The notes beneath the pieces were generated by a model. It was not told the DNA's origin, ran no database searches, and worked only from the letters and a program-made list of their open reading frames with translations. Position numbers and translations under genes: made by a program. From Sulfurimicrobium lacus (lineage in GTDB: Bacteria; Pseudomonadota; Gammaproteobacteria; Burkholderiales; Sulfuricellaceae), in NCBI RefSeq assembly GCF_011764585.1, contig NZ_AP022853.1, positions 3,629,501 through 3,693,500 of the forward strand: a stretch of DNA of 64,000 bases, in the 5' to 3' direction. Position 1 is the first letter of the stretch. Every line of letters starts with the position of its first letter. Shown here piece after piece: positions 16,476 through 23,959 of the stretch.

Positions 16476-18203
16476 GTGAGCTTTACCATGCATGGCGTCG
16501 CCGTCTCGGGCGGCATCGCCATCGGTCATGCTCACCTCATTTCGCACGTCGGCCTCGACGTGCCGCAGTACGGCCTGCTCAAGGCGCAGATCCCGGAAGA
16601 AATCGCCCGTTTCGACGCCGCCATTCAGGCCACGCTGCAGGAGCTCAAGGAACTGCGCAGCAACATTCCCGCCAGCGCACCGGCGGAATTCGATGCGTTC
16701 CTCGACCTGCACATCCTGATCCTGAGCGACCCGACCCTTTCCACCGTTCCCAAGGAACTGGTCGAAACCCAGCGCGTCAACGCCGAGTGGGCGCTGAAGC
16801 AGCAGATGGACACTCTGCTGGCGCAGTTCGACCAGATCGAGGACGACTACCTGCGCGAGCGCAAGGCCGACGTGGTGCAGGTAGTCGAGCGCGTGCTGAA
16901 ATCCCTGCTCGGCCACGCCACCCTGCACACCCTCGGCACCACCAGCCCGGACCAGACCAGCATCCTGGTGGCGCACGACCTGTCCCCCGCAGACATGATG
17001 CTGTTCAAGCAGCACCAGTTCGCCGCTTTCGTCACCGATGTCGGCGGCACCACTTCGCATACCGCGATTCTTGCGCGCAGCCTCAACATCCCCTCGATCG
17101 TGGCGCTGCATCACGCGCGCAGCCTGATCCGCGAACGCGAGCTGGTGATCGTGGACGGCTCGCAGGGCATCGTCATCGTCAACCCCGACAAGACGGTGCT
17201 GGCAGAGTACAAGCTGCGCCAGAGCCAGTGGGAGCTGGAGAAACAGAAGCTCAAGCGCCTTAAGACCACGCGCGCCACCACGCTGGACGGCACGGAAGTG
17301 GAGCTGCACGCCAACATCGAGTTGCCGGAAGACATCGCCGACGTGAAAGCCAACGGCGCCACGGGGATCGGGCTGTTCCGCAGCGAATTCCTGTTCCTCA
17401 ACCGGCGCGACCTGCCCGGCGAGGAAGAGCAATTCCTGGCCTACCGCAAGGTAGCAGAGGAAATGCACGGTTTCCCGGTCACCATCCGTACCCTGGACCT
17501 GGGCGCGGACAAACAGCTGTTCGGCTCCGAGAACACCAGCGCCAACCCGGCCCTCGGCCTGCGTGCCATCCGCCTGTGCCTGGCCGAACCGCAGCTGTTC
17601 CATGCGCAGCTGCGCGCCATTCTGCGCGCCTCGCACTACGGCAAGATCAAGCTCCTGATCCCCATGCTCTCGTCCCTTACCGAGCTCAACCAGGCATGCC
17701 ATCTCCTCGCGCACGCCAAGCAGAGCCTGGACGACGAAAACATTCCCTACGATGCCAACATGCCCCTCGGCGGCATGATCGAGATCCCCGCCGCGGCGCT
17801 GGCAGCGCACATTTTCGCCAAGCACCTGGATTTTCTTTCCATCGGCACCAACGACCTGATCCAGTACACCCTCGCCATCGACCGCACCGACGACAGCGTG
17901 GCGCACCTCTACGATCCGCTCCATCCTTCGGTGCTGCAGCTGATCTCCTACGCCATCAAGAGCGCGGACAAGGCCGGCATACCGGTCTCGGTGTGCGGCG
18001 AAATGGCGGGCGACGTCAGGCTGACCCGCCTGCTGCTGGGCCTCGGCCTGCGCCAGTTTTCCATGCACCCGGCCCATCTGCTGGCGGTCAAGCAGCAGAT
18101 CCTGCGCACCAACCTGCCGGAATTGCCGTCGCTGGTGAACCGCATGCTCAAGACCGAAGAACCGGAAAGAATGCACATGCATCTGGCGCGCTTGAATTCG
18201 TAG
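16476..18203 (+). CDS. ptsI: PEP-protein phosphotransferase (Enzyme I)
   Basis: 575 residues from GTG 16476, the usual EI length. Residues ~5-145 are the N-terminal HPr-binding domain. The phosphohistidine is His195 in GGTTSHTAILARSLNIP. The C-terminal PEP-binding barrel shows GIGLFRSEFLF, DLGADK, the FLSIGTNDLIQYTLAIDR stretch and the catalytic Cys in VSVCGEMAGD. EI takes phosphate from PEP and gives it to HPr. Operon order EIIA-HPr-EI with no permease supports a regulatory role. It is followed by a heptamer repeat. Confidence 0.96.
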   Translation: MSFTMHGVAVSGGIAIGHAHLISHVGLDVPQYGLLKAQIPEEIARFDAAIQATLQELKELRSNIPASAPAEFDAFLDLHILILSDPTLSTVPKELVETQRVNAEWALKQQMDTLLAQFDQIEDDYLRERKADVVQVVERVLKSLLGHATLHTLGTTSPDQTSILVAHDLSPADMMLFKQHQFAAFVTDVGGTTSHTAILARSLNIPSIVALHHARSLIRERELVIVDGSQGIVIVNPDKTVLAEYKLRQSQWELEKQKLKRLKTTRATTLDGTEVELHANIELPEDIADVKANGATGIGLFRSEFLFLNRRDLPGEEEQFLAYRKVAEEMHGFPVTIRTLDLGADKQLFGSENTSANPALGLRAIRLCLAEPQLFHAQLRAILRASHYGKIKLLIPMLSSLTELNQACHLLAHAKQSLDDENIPYDANMPLGGMIEIPAAALAAHIFAKHLDFLSIGTNDLIQYTLAIDRTDDSVAHLYDPLHPSVLQLISYAIKSADKAGIPVSVCGEMAGDVRLTRLLLGLGLRQFSMHPAHLLAVKQQILRTNLPELPSLVNRMLKTEEPERMHMHLARLNS

Positions 18204-18206
18204 CGG

Positions 18207-18279
18207 TCAGCTAGTCAGCCTTCAGCTATCAGCACTCAGCACTCAGCCAACCCAGCTGATGGCTGACAGCTGTCAGCTA
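18207..18279. repeat. Heptamer repeats in opposing orientation after ptsI
   Basis: Six TCAGCTA-like heptamers run rightward (18207-18248), and after a 5-nt spacer the complementary units follow (AGCTGAT, GGCTGAC, AGCTGTC). The two halves can fold into an imperfect stem. It lies between ptsI and metX and could act as a terminator, but no U-run follows. Confidence 0.8.
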
Positions 18280-18322
18280 ATCATTGCAGCCCCCGCCTAA
18301 AATCGCGATAATCGGCCCGATC

Positions 18323-19465
18323 ATGTCCAAGCCCACAACCGTAGGCGTCGTCACGCCGCAAACCGCACGCTTCGAATCTCCGCTGACGCTGAAAAGCGGC
18401 GCAACCCTGCCGTCGTACGAGCTGGTGTACGAAACCTACGGCACGCTCAACGCCGACAAGTCCAACGCAGTCCTGATTTGCCACGCGCTGTCCGGCAACC
18501 ATCACGTAGCGGGCTATCACTCCGAGCACGAAAAACGCCCGGGCTGGTGGGACAACATGATCGGGCCGGGCAAGCCGATCGACACGGAGCGCTTTTTCGT
18601 CATCGGGCTCAACAACCTGGGCGGCTGCCACGGCTCCACCGGCCCTTCCAGCATCAACCCCCACACCGGCAAGCCGTTCGGTGCGAGCTTCCCGGTGGTC
18701 TCGGTGGAAGACTGGGTGGAAACCCAGGCGCGGCTGGCCGACCGGCTCGGCATCCACCAGTTCGCCGCCATCGTCGGCGGCAGCCTGGGCGGCATGCAGG
18801 TGCTGCAGTGGAGCGTGAACCACCCCGACCGCCTGCGCCACGCGCTGGTGATCGCCGCCGCGCCCAAACTCACGGCCCAGAACATCGCCTTCAACGACGT
18901 GGCGCGCCAGGCCATCCTCACCGACCCGGACTTCCACGGCGGCGACTATTACGCTCACGGCGTGGTGCCGCGCCGCGGCTTGCGCATCGCGCGCATGCTG
19001 GGCCACATCACCTACCTGTCGGACGACGCGATGGGCGAAAAATTCGGCCGCATGCTGCGCTCCGGCGCCTACAACTTCGGCTACGAGGTGGAGTTCGAGA
19101 TCGAGTCCTACCTGCGCTACCAGGGCGACAAGTTCGCCGACAGCTTCGACGCCAACACCTACCTGCTGATGACCAAGGCGCTGGACTATTTCGACCCCAG
19201 CCACCACCACGGCCACAGCACGCTGAGCGAGACCATGCGCGCCGCCCGCGCCCGGTTCCTGGTGATTTCCTTCTCCACCGACTGGCGCTTTTCTCCCGCG
19301 CGCTCGCGCGAAATCGTCAAGTCGCTGCTGGATAACAATCTCGACGTGAGCTACGCGGAAATCACCGCCGCCCACGGCCACGACGCTTTCCTCATGGAAG
19401 ACCCGCATTACCATAACCTGGTGCGGGCTTATATGGAGCGGATCACGGGGGAGAAGGCGGCATGA
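18323..19465 (+). CDS. metX: Homoserine O-acyltransferase
   Basis: 380 residues from ATG 18323, which gives the family N-terminus; an in-frame TTG at 18284 lies close to the repeat and is unlikely. It is an alpha/beta-hydrolase: nucleophile Ser154 in [13 protein letters not shown], oxyanion region [10 protein letters not shown], and C-terminal acid/His text ([14 protein letters not shown]). MetX makes the O-acyl homoserine used in methionine synthesis. Bacterial MetX proteins paired with metW often use succinyl-CoA rather than acetyl-CoA, so substrate choice is left open. It overlaps metW by 4 nt (ATGA). Confidence 0.95.
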   Translation: MSKPTTVGVVTPQTARFESPLTLKSGATLPSYELVYETYGTLNADKSNAVLICHALSGNHHVAGYHSEHEKRPGWWDNMIGPGKPIDTERFFVIGLNNLGGCHGSTGPSSINPHTGKPFGASFPVVSVEDWVETQARLADRLGIHQFAAIVGGSLGGMQVLQWSVNHPDRLRHALVIAAAPKLTAQNIAFNDVARQAILTDPDFHGGDYYAHGVVPRRGLRIARMLGHITYLSDDAMGEKFGRMLRSGAYNFGYEVEFEIESYLRYQGDKFADSFDANTYLLMTKALDYFDPSHHHGHSTLSETMRAARARFLVISFSTDWRFSPARSREIVKSLLDNNLDVSYAEITAAHGHDAFLMEDPHYHNLVRAYMERITGEKAA

Positions 19466-20061
19466 ACATGGAAAATGCCAAAGTGCGGCACGATTTCGCC
19501 ACCATCGCGGCGTGGGTCAAGCCCGGCTCGCGCGTGCTCGACCTCGGCTGCGGCGACGGCACCCTGCTGAAATACCTCAAGGATAGCCGCCAAGCTCACG
19601 GCTACGGCGTCGACATCAAGGACGCCAACATCCTGGCGTGCGTGAAAAAAGGCCTCAACGTGATCCAGAACGACCTGGATGCGGGCCTGTCCGGCTTCGA
19701 GGCGGGATCTTTCGATCACGTGATCCTGTCGCAAACCCTGCAGGCGATGAAGCACATCGAGCAGGTGATCGCCGAAATGCTGCGCGTCGGCAAGGAAGCC
19801 ATCGTCGCCTTCCCCAACTTCGGCTACTGGCGCCACCGCGTGCAGGTGCTGCAGGGCCGCATGCCGGTGTCGCCCAATCTTCCCTACCAGTGGCACGACA
19901 CCCCCAACATCCACCTCTGTACGCTCAAGGATTTCGAGGCATTCTGCGCCACGCACGGCATCCGCATTCTGGAGCGGGTGGTGATGGACGGTGAGCGGGA
20001 GATCGGCCTCCTGCCCAACATCAGGGGCAGCGTCGCGGCGTACCGGATCGAACGCGGCTAA
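19462..20061 (+). CDS. metW: Methionine biosynthesis protein MetW
   Basis: 199 residues. A class I methyltransferase-like fold with the SAM-binding motif [15 protein letters not shown] near residue 25, then [10 protein letters not shown] and [12 protein letters not shown], which are typical of MetW. It overlaps the metX stop by ATGA, as in most proteobacterial metXW pairs, and is thought to be needed for full MetX function. Its own methyl-transfer activity is not established. An inverted repeat GCACAC/GTGTGC follows 11 nt after the stop. Confidence 0.94.
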   Translation: MNMENAKVRHDFATIAAWVKPGSRVLDLGCGDGTLLKYLKDSRQAHGYGVDIKDANILACVKKGLNVIQNDLDAGLSGFEAGSFDHVILSQTLQAMKHIEQVIAEMLRVGKEAIVAFPNFGYWRHRVQVLQGRMPVSPNLPYQWHDTPNIHLCTLKDFEAFCATHGIRILERVVMDGEREIGLLPNIRGSVAAYRIERG

Positions 20062-20116
20062 GCTCATTGCGAGCACACTTTGATGTGTGCCGTTAGCGAG
20101 TTATCTGAAAATTTTC

Positions 20117-20125
20117 TGGTATAGT
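20117..20125 (+). promoter_or_regulatory. Extended -10 promoter candidate for the 20213 kinase
   Basis: TG-G-TATAGT forms an extended -10 element about 90 nt before the start of the histidine kinase gene. There is no recognisable -35 at 17 nt, which extended -10 promoters can tolerate. The gap after metW is otherwise AT-richer than the surroundings. Position and motif only; no further support. Confidence 0.35.
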
Positions 20126-20212
20126 CGCCAAGTTTTCCGGGCACAATTATCTGGCATATAAGTCAAAGCCGGGACCAGTGGAGGTCTTCCGGCGTGCAAT
20201 GGGAGCACAGCG

Positions 20213-21397
20213 ATGCCAGCACACCTAAGCCCCGCCAGCAATTATCTGGGGGGTAAGTTTCTCAAATACCTGCTATTTCTTATTCCGGCACGGCGCAACT
20301 CCTTTCGCCAGTATTTTTACGCTTTTGCACTTACGATGATTGCCCTCCTGGCGCGCATGGCGTTTGCCCCCCTCGAAGGAGGTGTTCAATATGTAACCTT
20401 CTTTCCGGCGGTAGCGCTTTCCGCCGTGATTGGCGGACTCTGGCCGGGGCTGTTCTCCGCATTGATTGGCATGGTTCTGGCTACCTATCTGTTCTGGCCG
20501 CCGTACAAGATGTTCTCGTTTGATTTCCAGCAGGGAATGCTGGTGTCGAATGCGGTGTTCATATTCGACGCCATCCTGGTGTGCTCATCCATCGAGGCGA
20601 TGCACCGCTATTATCACAAGTTTGTTGAACTGCTGGACGCACACAAAAAAGCGGAGGAGGAATTGCGACTTGCCGATCAACGCAAAGACGAATTTCTCGC
20701 CATGCTCGCCCATGAATTGCGCAACCCGCTGGTGCCCATCCGCAATGCCGCCCACATTATCGGCCGACTGGGGTTGGACGAGCCCCGGATCAAGTGGGCA
20801 CAGGGGGTTATCGAGACCCAAGTGACCCACCTCACTCGTATCGTGGATGACCTGCTGGATGTCTCCCGCATCGTGCGTGGCAAAATCACCCTCAAGAAGG
20901 AAGACGTTGAATTTTCCGACCTGGCGAACCAGGTACTTGAAACGGCACGAACTTTTGTGGAGTGCAAGGGACACCAGATCATCGTTAATTTGCCCACAGA
21001 TTCCGTCTGGTTGGACGCAGATCCTGTTCGCCTCTCACAGGTTTTGTTGAACTTGCTGGACAATGCGGCCAAGTACACCCCTGATAACGGGACAATCTGG
21101 TTCGACGCCAGTGTGAAGGGGAAAGAACTCGAGATTCAGGTGCGGGACAATGGCGAAGGCATTTCGCCAGACCTGATGAACAGAATATTCGATATTTTCC
21201 AGCAGGGGGAACGCTCTGCGGATCGCGCAAAGGGAGGTCTTGGCATCGGGCTCACCCTGGTGCGGCAAATGGTCGAAATGCACGGCGGACGGGTGGAAGC
21301 ACGCAGCGACGGGCCGGGTCATGGTTCGACCTTTATCATCTGGTTACCTGTCAAAGTCACACCCATCAATCGCGCGCTTTCGCCGCGTGGAACGTGA
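20213..21397 (+). CDS. Membrane histidine kinase with DUF4118-like sensor
   Basis: 394 residues. Three or four hydrophobic segments (about residues 35-135: FALTMIALLARMAFAPL, YVTFFPAVALSAVIGGLW, GLFSALIGMVLATYLFW, VFIFDAILVCSSI) form a compact membrane sensor like the KdpD-type DUF4118 unit. A short coiled linker leads to the dimerisation box with phospho-His in HELRNPL (~residue 166). The catalytic domain shows N, G1 and G2 boxes (LLNLLDNAAKYTP, VRDNGEG, GGLGIGLTLV). Ligand unknown. The next gene is a lone receiver overlapping by GTGA and is the obvious partner. GGGAG 9 nt before the ATG is the ribosome site. Confidence 0.92.
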   Translation: MPAHLSPASNYLGGKFLKYLLFLIPARRNSFRQYFYAFALTMIALLARMAFAPLEGGVQYVTFFPAVALSAVIGGLWPGLFSALIGMVLATYLFWPPYKMFSFDFQQGMLVSNAVFIFDAILVCSSIEAMHRYYHKFVELLDAHKKAEEELRLADQRKDEFLAMLAHELRNPLVPIRNAAHIIGRLGLDEPRIKWAQGVIETQVTHLTRIVDDLLDVSRIVRGKITLKKEDVEFSDLANQVLETARTFVECKGHQIIVNLPTDSVWLDADPVRLSQVLLNLLDNAAKYTPDNGTIWFDASVKGKELEIQVRDNGEGISPDLMNRIFDIFQQGERSADRAKGGLGIGLTLVRQMVEMHGGRVEARSDGPGHGSTFIIWLPVKVTPINRALSPRGT

Positions 21398-21774
21398 GCA
21401 AAATGGCTGCCAGCATCAGGATTCTGGTGGTAGATGACGATCATGCTATCGCCGATAGCATGGCCGTATTGCTGGACCTGGAAGGCTTCAATGCGCGCAT
21501 CGCTTATACGGGTCAAGAAGCCCTGGAACTGATCCTGGAGTTCAAGCCACAAGTGGTGCTGTTGGATATCGGACTCAAGGGCATGGATGGTTTTGAAACA
21601 GCAAAGCGACTGCGTGCACTGCCTGAGGGACGAGACCTCTATTTGGTGGCCTTAACAGGCTATAGCGACGCAAAAACCAGGGAATGCGCGCTGGAATCCG
21701 GCTGCGATAATTTTCTGACCAAACCAATGGGGTGGAGTGATCTGAGCCGGGTGTTGGCCGAGGCGCCGTTATAA
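21394..21774 (+). CDS. Single-domain response regulator
   Basis: 126 residues, only a receiver: acidic pair in VVDDDHA, phospho-acceptor Asp in VVLLDIGLKGMDG, Thr in VALTGYS and Lys in FLTKPM. There is no DNA-binding output domain. It starts at GTG overlapping the kinase stop (GTGA), so the two are co-translated. It probably relays phosphate or acts by protein contact. Its 3' end overlaps the convergent TauE/SafE gene by 6 nt. Confidence 0.93.
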   Translation: MSKMAASIRILVVDDDHAIADSMAVLLDLEGFNARIAYTGQEALELILEFKPQVVLLDIGLKGMDGFETAKRLRALPEGRDLYLVALTGYSDAKTRECALESGCDNFLTKPMGWSDLSRVLAEAPL

Positions 21775-22452
21775 CGAAGCCAGCGCCACCCGCGCCAACC
21801 CCCAGGCGCCGAATCCCGCCACCAGCAAGCCGGCCATGCGGCGCACCCAGATGTTTTTCGTCAATACCTGCAATTGCTGGGCAAACAGGCCCATGGCGAT
21901 GAGGTTGGGCAAGGTGCCGAGTCCGAAGGCCAGCATGGTCGCCGCGCCCGAATAAGCGCTGCCGCTTGCCAGCGCGGAAATCAGCACGCTGTACACCAGT
22001 CCGCACGGCAGCCAGCCCCACAGCGCGCCGAGCGCGAAAGCCTGGGCCGGGCGGCGCACCGGCAGAAAACGTTTCGAGAATGGCTGCAGGCGCCGCCACA
22101 ACCGTACACCGAGGCGTTCGATCTGGGTCACCGCCTGCCAGACGCCGGCGAGATAAAGCCCCAGCGCCACCAGCATCAGGTTGGCGACGACGTACAAACC
22201 CTGTTGCACCGGCCAGAAGCCCTTGAGCAGCAAGGTACTGGCGCCCACCGCGCCGGCGATGGCGCCGGCGATGGCGTAGCTCAGGATGCGTCCGGCGTTG
22301 TAGGCGAAGTGATAGCTGAAGCGCGTCCCCTGCCCCGGCAACTGCAGGGAAATCGCGGCCACGATGCCGCCGCACATGCCGACGCAATGGGTGCCGCCCA
22401 GCAGGCCGACGAGAAATACCGCGAAAAGACTCTGTTCCAACATGGGCGCCAT
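21769..22452 (-). CDS. TauE/SafE-family (DsbD_2-like) membrane protein
   Basis: 227 residues, strongly hydrophobic with about six helices. The landmark GLLGGTHCVGMCGGIVAAI near the N-terminus and GALWGWLPCGLVYSVL in the second half are the paired Cys/Pro-containing motifs of the sulfite exporter/heavy-metal-transport (UreH-like, DsbD-like) family. Related genes often sit beside cbb3 oxidase or copper genes, but none is present here. A role in metal or thiol/sulfite export is possible; substrate unknown. The ATG at 22452 has a second in-frame ATG three codons later. Confidence 0.85.
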   Translation of the reverse strand: MAPMLEQSLFAVFLVGLLGGTHCVGMCGGIVAAISLQLPGQGTRFSYHFAYNAGRILSYAIAGAIAGAVGASTLLLKGFWPVQQGLYVVANLMLVALGLYLAGVWQAVTQIERLGVRLWRRLQPFSKRFLPVRRPAQAFALGALWGWLPCGLVYSVLISALASGSAYSGAATMLAFGLGTLPNLIAMGLFAQQLQVLTKNIWVRRMAGLLVAGFGAWGLARVALASL

Positions 22453-22516
22453 TGTGACACAGCACCCTGTTTCCGGTAAGGTAGCGGGCTTTGGCGCGTC
22501 ACCCGATAAGCTTTAG

Positions 22517-22637
22517 GCCACAGAGATCACAGAGAGCACAGAGAAGGGGTGGAGCACCCTTTCCCTGTCCATTCACGCTTGGTAACGGCCAAATTCAACC
22601 CTTTGTTTTTCTCTGTGATCTCTGTGTCCTCTGTGGC
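22517..22637. repeat. Imperfect inverted repeat of CACAGAGNN nonamers
   Basis: Two 29-bp arms (22517-22545 and 22609-22637) match at 26 of 29 positions; each carries three CACAGAGNN units. The 63-nt loop is longer than in the copy at 6594. It lies between divergent genes (22452 minus, 22663 plus), so it cannot simply be a terminator for either, and it is close to the ampG start. Confidence 0.88.
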
Positions 22638-22662
22638 TAATTGCCATTTTTAGGATAAAAAA

Positions 22663-23898
22663 ATGTTGCGCGAAGTCATTTTCAACCGGCGCATGCTGAT
22701 CTGCATTTTCACCGGCTTCAGTTCCGGCCTGCCGCTCTACATTCTCATCAGCCTGCTGCCGGCCTGGTTACGTTCCGAGCAGGTGGACCTCAAGGCCATC
22801 GGTCTGTTCGCACTGATCCAGCTGCCTTTCACCTGGAAATTCATCTGGTCGCCGCTCATGGACCGCTTCGCCTTCCCGCATCTGGGGCGCCGCCGCGGCT
22901 GGATGCTGGCGACCCAGCTCGCCCTGCTGCTGTCCCTGCCGCTCTTCGGCTGGTTCGACCCCCAGCTGGATTTATGGAGCATCGCCTACCTGGCAGCAGC
23001 GGTCGCTTTCTTCTCCGCGTCGCAGGACATCGTGCTCGACGCCTTCCGGCGCGAAATCCTGCTGGATGTAGAACTGGGCCTGGGCAACGCCATCCACGTC
23101 AACGCCTATCGCATCGCCGGCCTGGTGCCCGGCTCGCTGTCGCTGATCCTGGCCGACCACCTGCCGTGGAGCAGCGTGTTCTGGATCACCGCCCTGTTCA
23201 TGCTGCCCGGCGTCGCCATGACCCTGATGTCCGGCGAACCCGAGCGCGCCAAGGGCTCTCCGCGCACCCTGCGCGAGGCCATAGTGGAACCCTTCCACGA
23301 ATTCATCACCCGCTCGGGCTGGCGGCAGGCGTTGCTGGTGCTGTCCTTCATTTTCTTTTACAAGCTGGGCGACAGCATGGCCACGGCGCTGGCCACGCCG
23401 TTCTACCTCGACATGGGCTTCAGCAAGACGGAGATCGGCCTGATCGCCAAGAACGCCGGGCTGTGGCCCGCCATCATCGGCGGGCTGCTGGGCGGGCTGT
23501 GGATGGTCAGGCTCGGCATCAATCGCGCCCTGTGGCTGTTCGGCGTGGTGCAGGCGGTGGCGATCCTGGGCTTCGCCCTGCTGGCGCAAACGGGCCACGA
23601 CCTGCCGCTGCTCGCCGGAGTGATCGGCTTCGAGGCGCTGGGCGTGGGGCTGGGCACGACGGCCTTCGTCGCCTTCATCGCCCGCGCCACCCACCCGCTC
23701 TATACCGCCACGCAGTTCGCCCTGTTCACCAGCCTGGCGGCGGTGCCGCGCACCCTGTTCAATTCCGCCACCGGCTACCTGGTGGAACAGCTGGGGTGGG
23801 TCAGCTTCTTCCTGTTATGCACCGTGCTGGCGCTGCCCGGCATGCTGTTGCTGGTGAAAGTGGCACCGTGGAACGGCGAGCAAAACCCGCAACCGTGA
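22663..23898 (+). CDS. ampG: AmpG-like muropeptide/MFS permease
   Basis: 411 residues, twelve hydrophobic segments. The N-terminus (RRMLICIFTGFSSGLPLYIL) and IQLPFTWKFIWSPLMDRF are characteristic of AmpG, the inner-membrane permease that imports GlcNAc-anhydroMurNAc peptides during peptidoglycan recycling. ASQDIVLDAFRREIL and KLGDSMATALATPFYLDMGF are further family landmarks. No ampD or ampC is next to it. A nonamer repeat hairpin occupies its leader. Confidence 0.92.
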   Translation: MLREVIFNRRMLICIFTGFSSGLPLYILISLLPAWLRSEQVDLKAIGLFALIQLPFTWKFIWSPLMDRFAFPHLGRRRGWMLATQLALLLSLPLFGWFDPQLDLWSIAYLAAAVAFFSASQDIVLDAFRREILLDVELGLGNAIHVNAYRIAGLVPGSLSLILADHLPWSSVFWITALFMLPGVAMTLMSGEPERAKGSPRTLREAIVEPFHEFITRSGWRQALLVLSFIFFYKLGDSMATALATPFYLDMGFSKTEIGLIAKNAGLWPAIIGGLLGGLWMVRLGINRALWLFGVVQAVAILGFALLAQTGHDLPLLAGVIGFEALGVGLGTTAFVAFIARATHPLYTATQFALFTSLAAVPRTLFNSATGYLVEQLGWVSFFLLCTVLALPGMLLLVKVAPWNGEQNPQP

Positions 23899-23959
23899 CA
23901 TTGCCCATGGCATGCAATATGATTTGTAACCCTGATCGCCACCTGACCCTACCCTACAA

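Noticed and set aside
20073-20090. Terminator after metW (GCACAC/GTGTGC stem)
   Set aside because: Only a 6-bp stem and no following U-run; too weak to list as a terminator.
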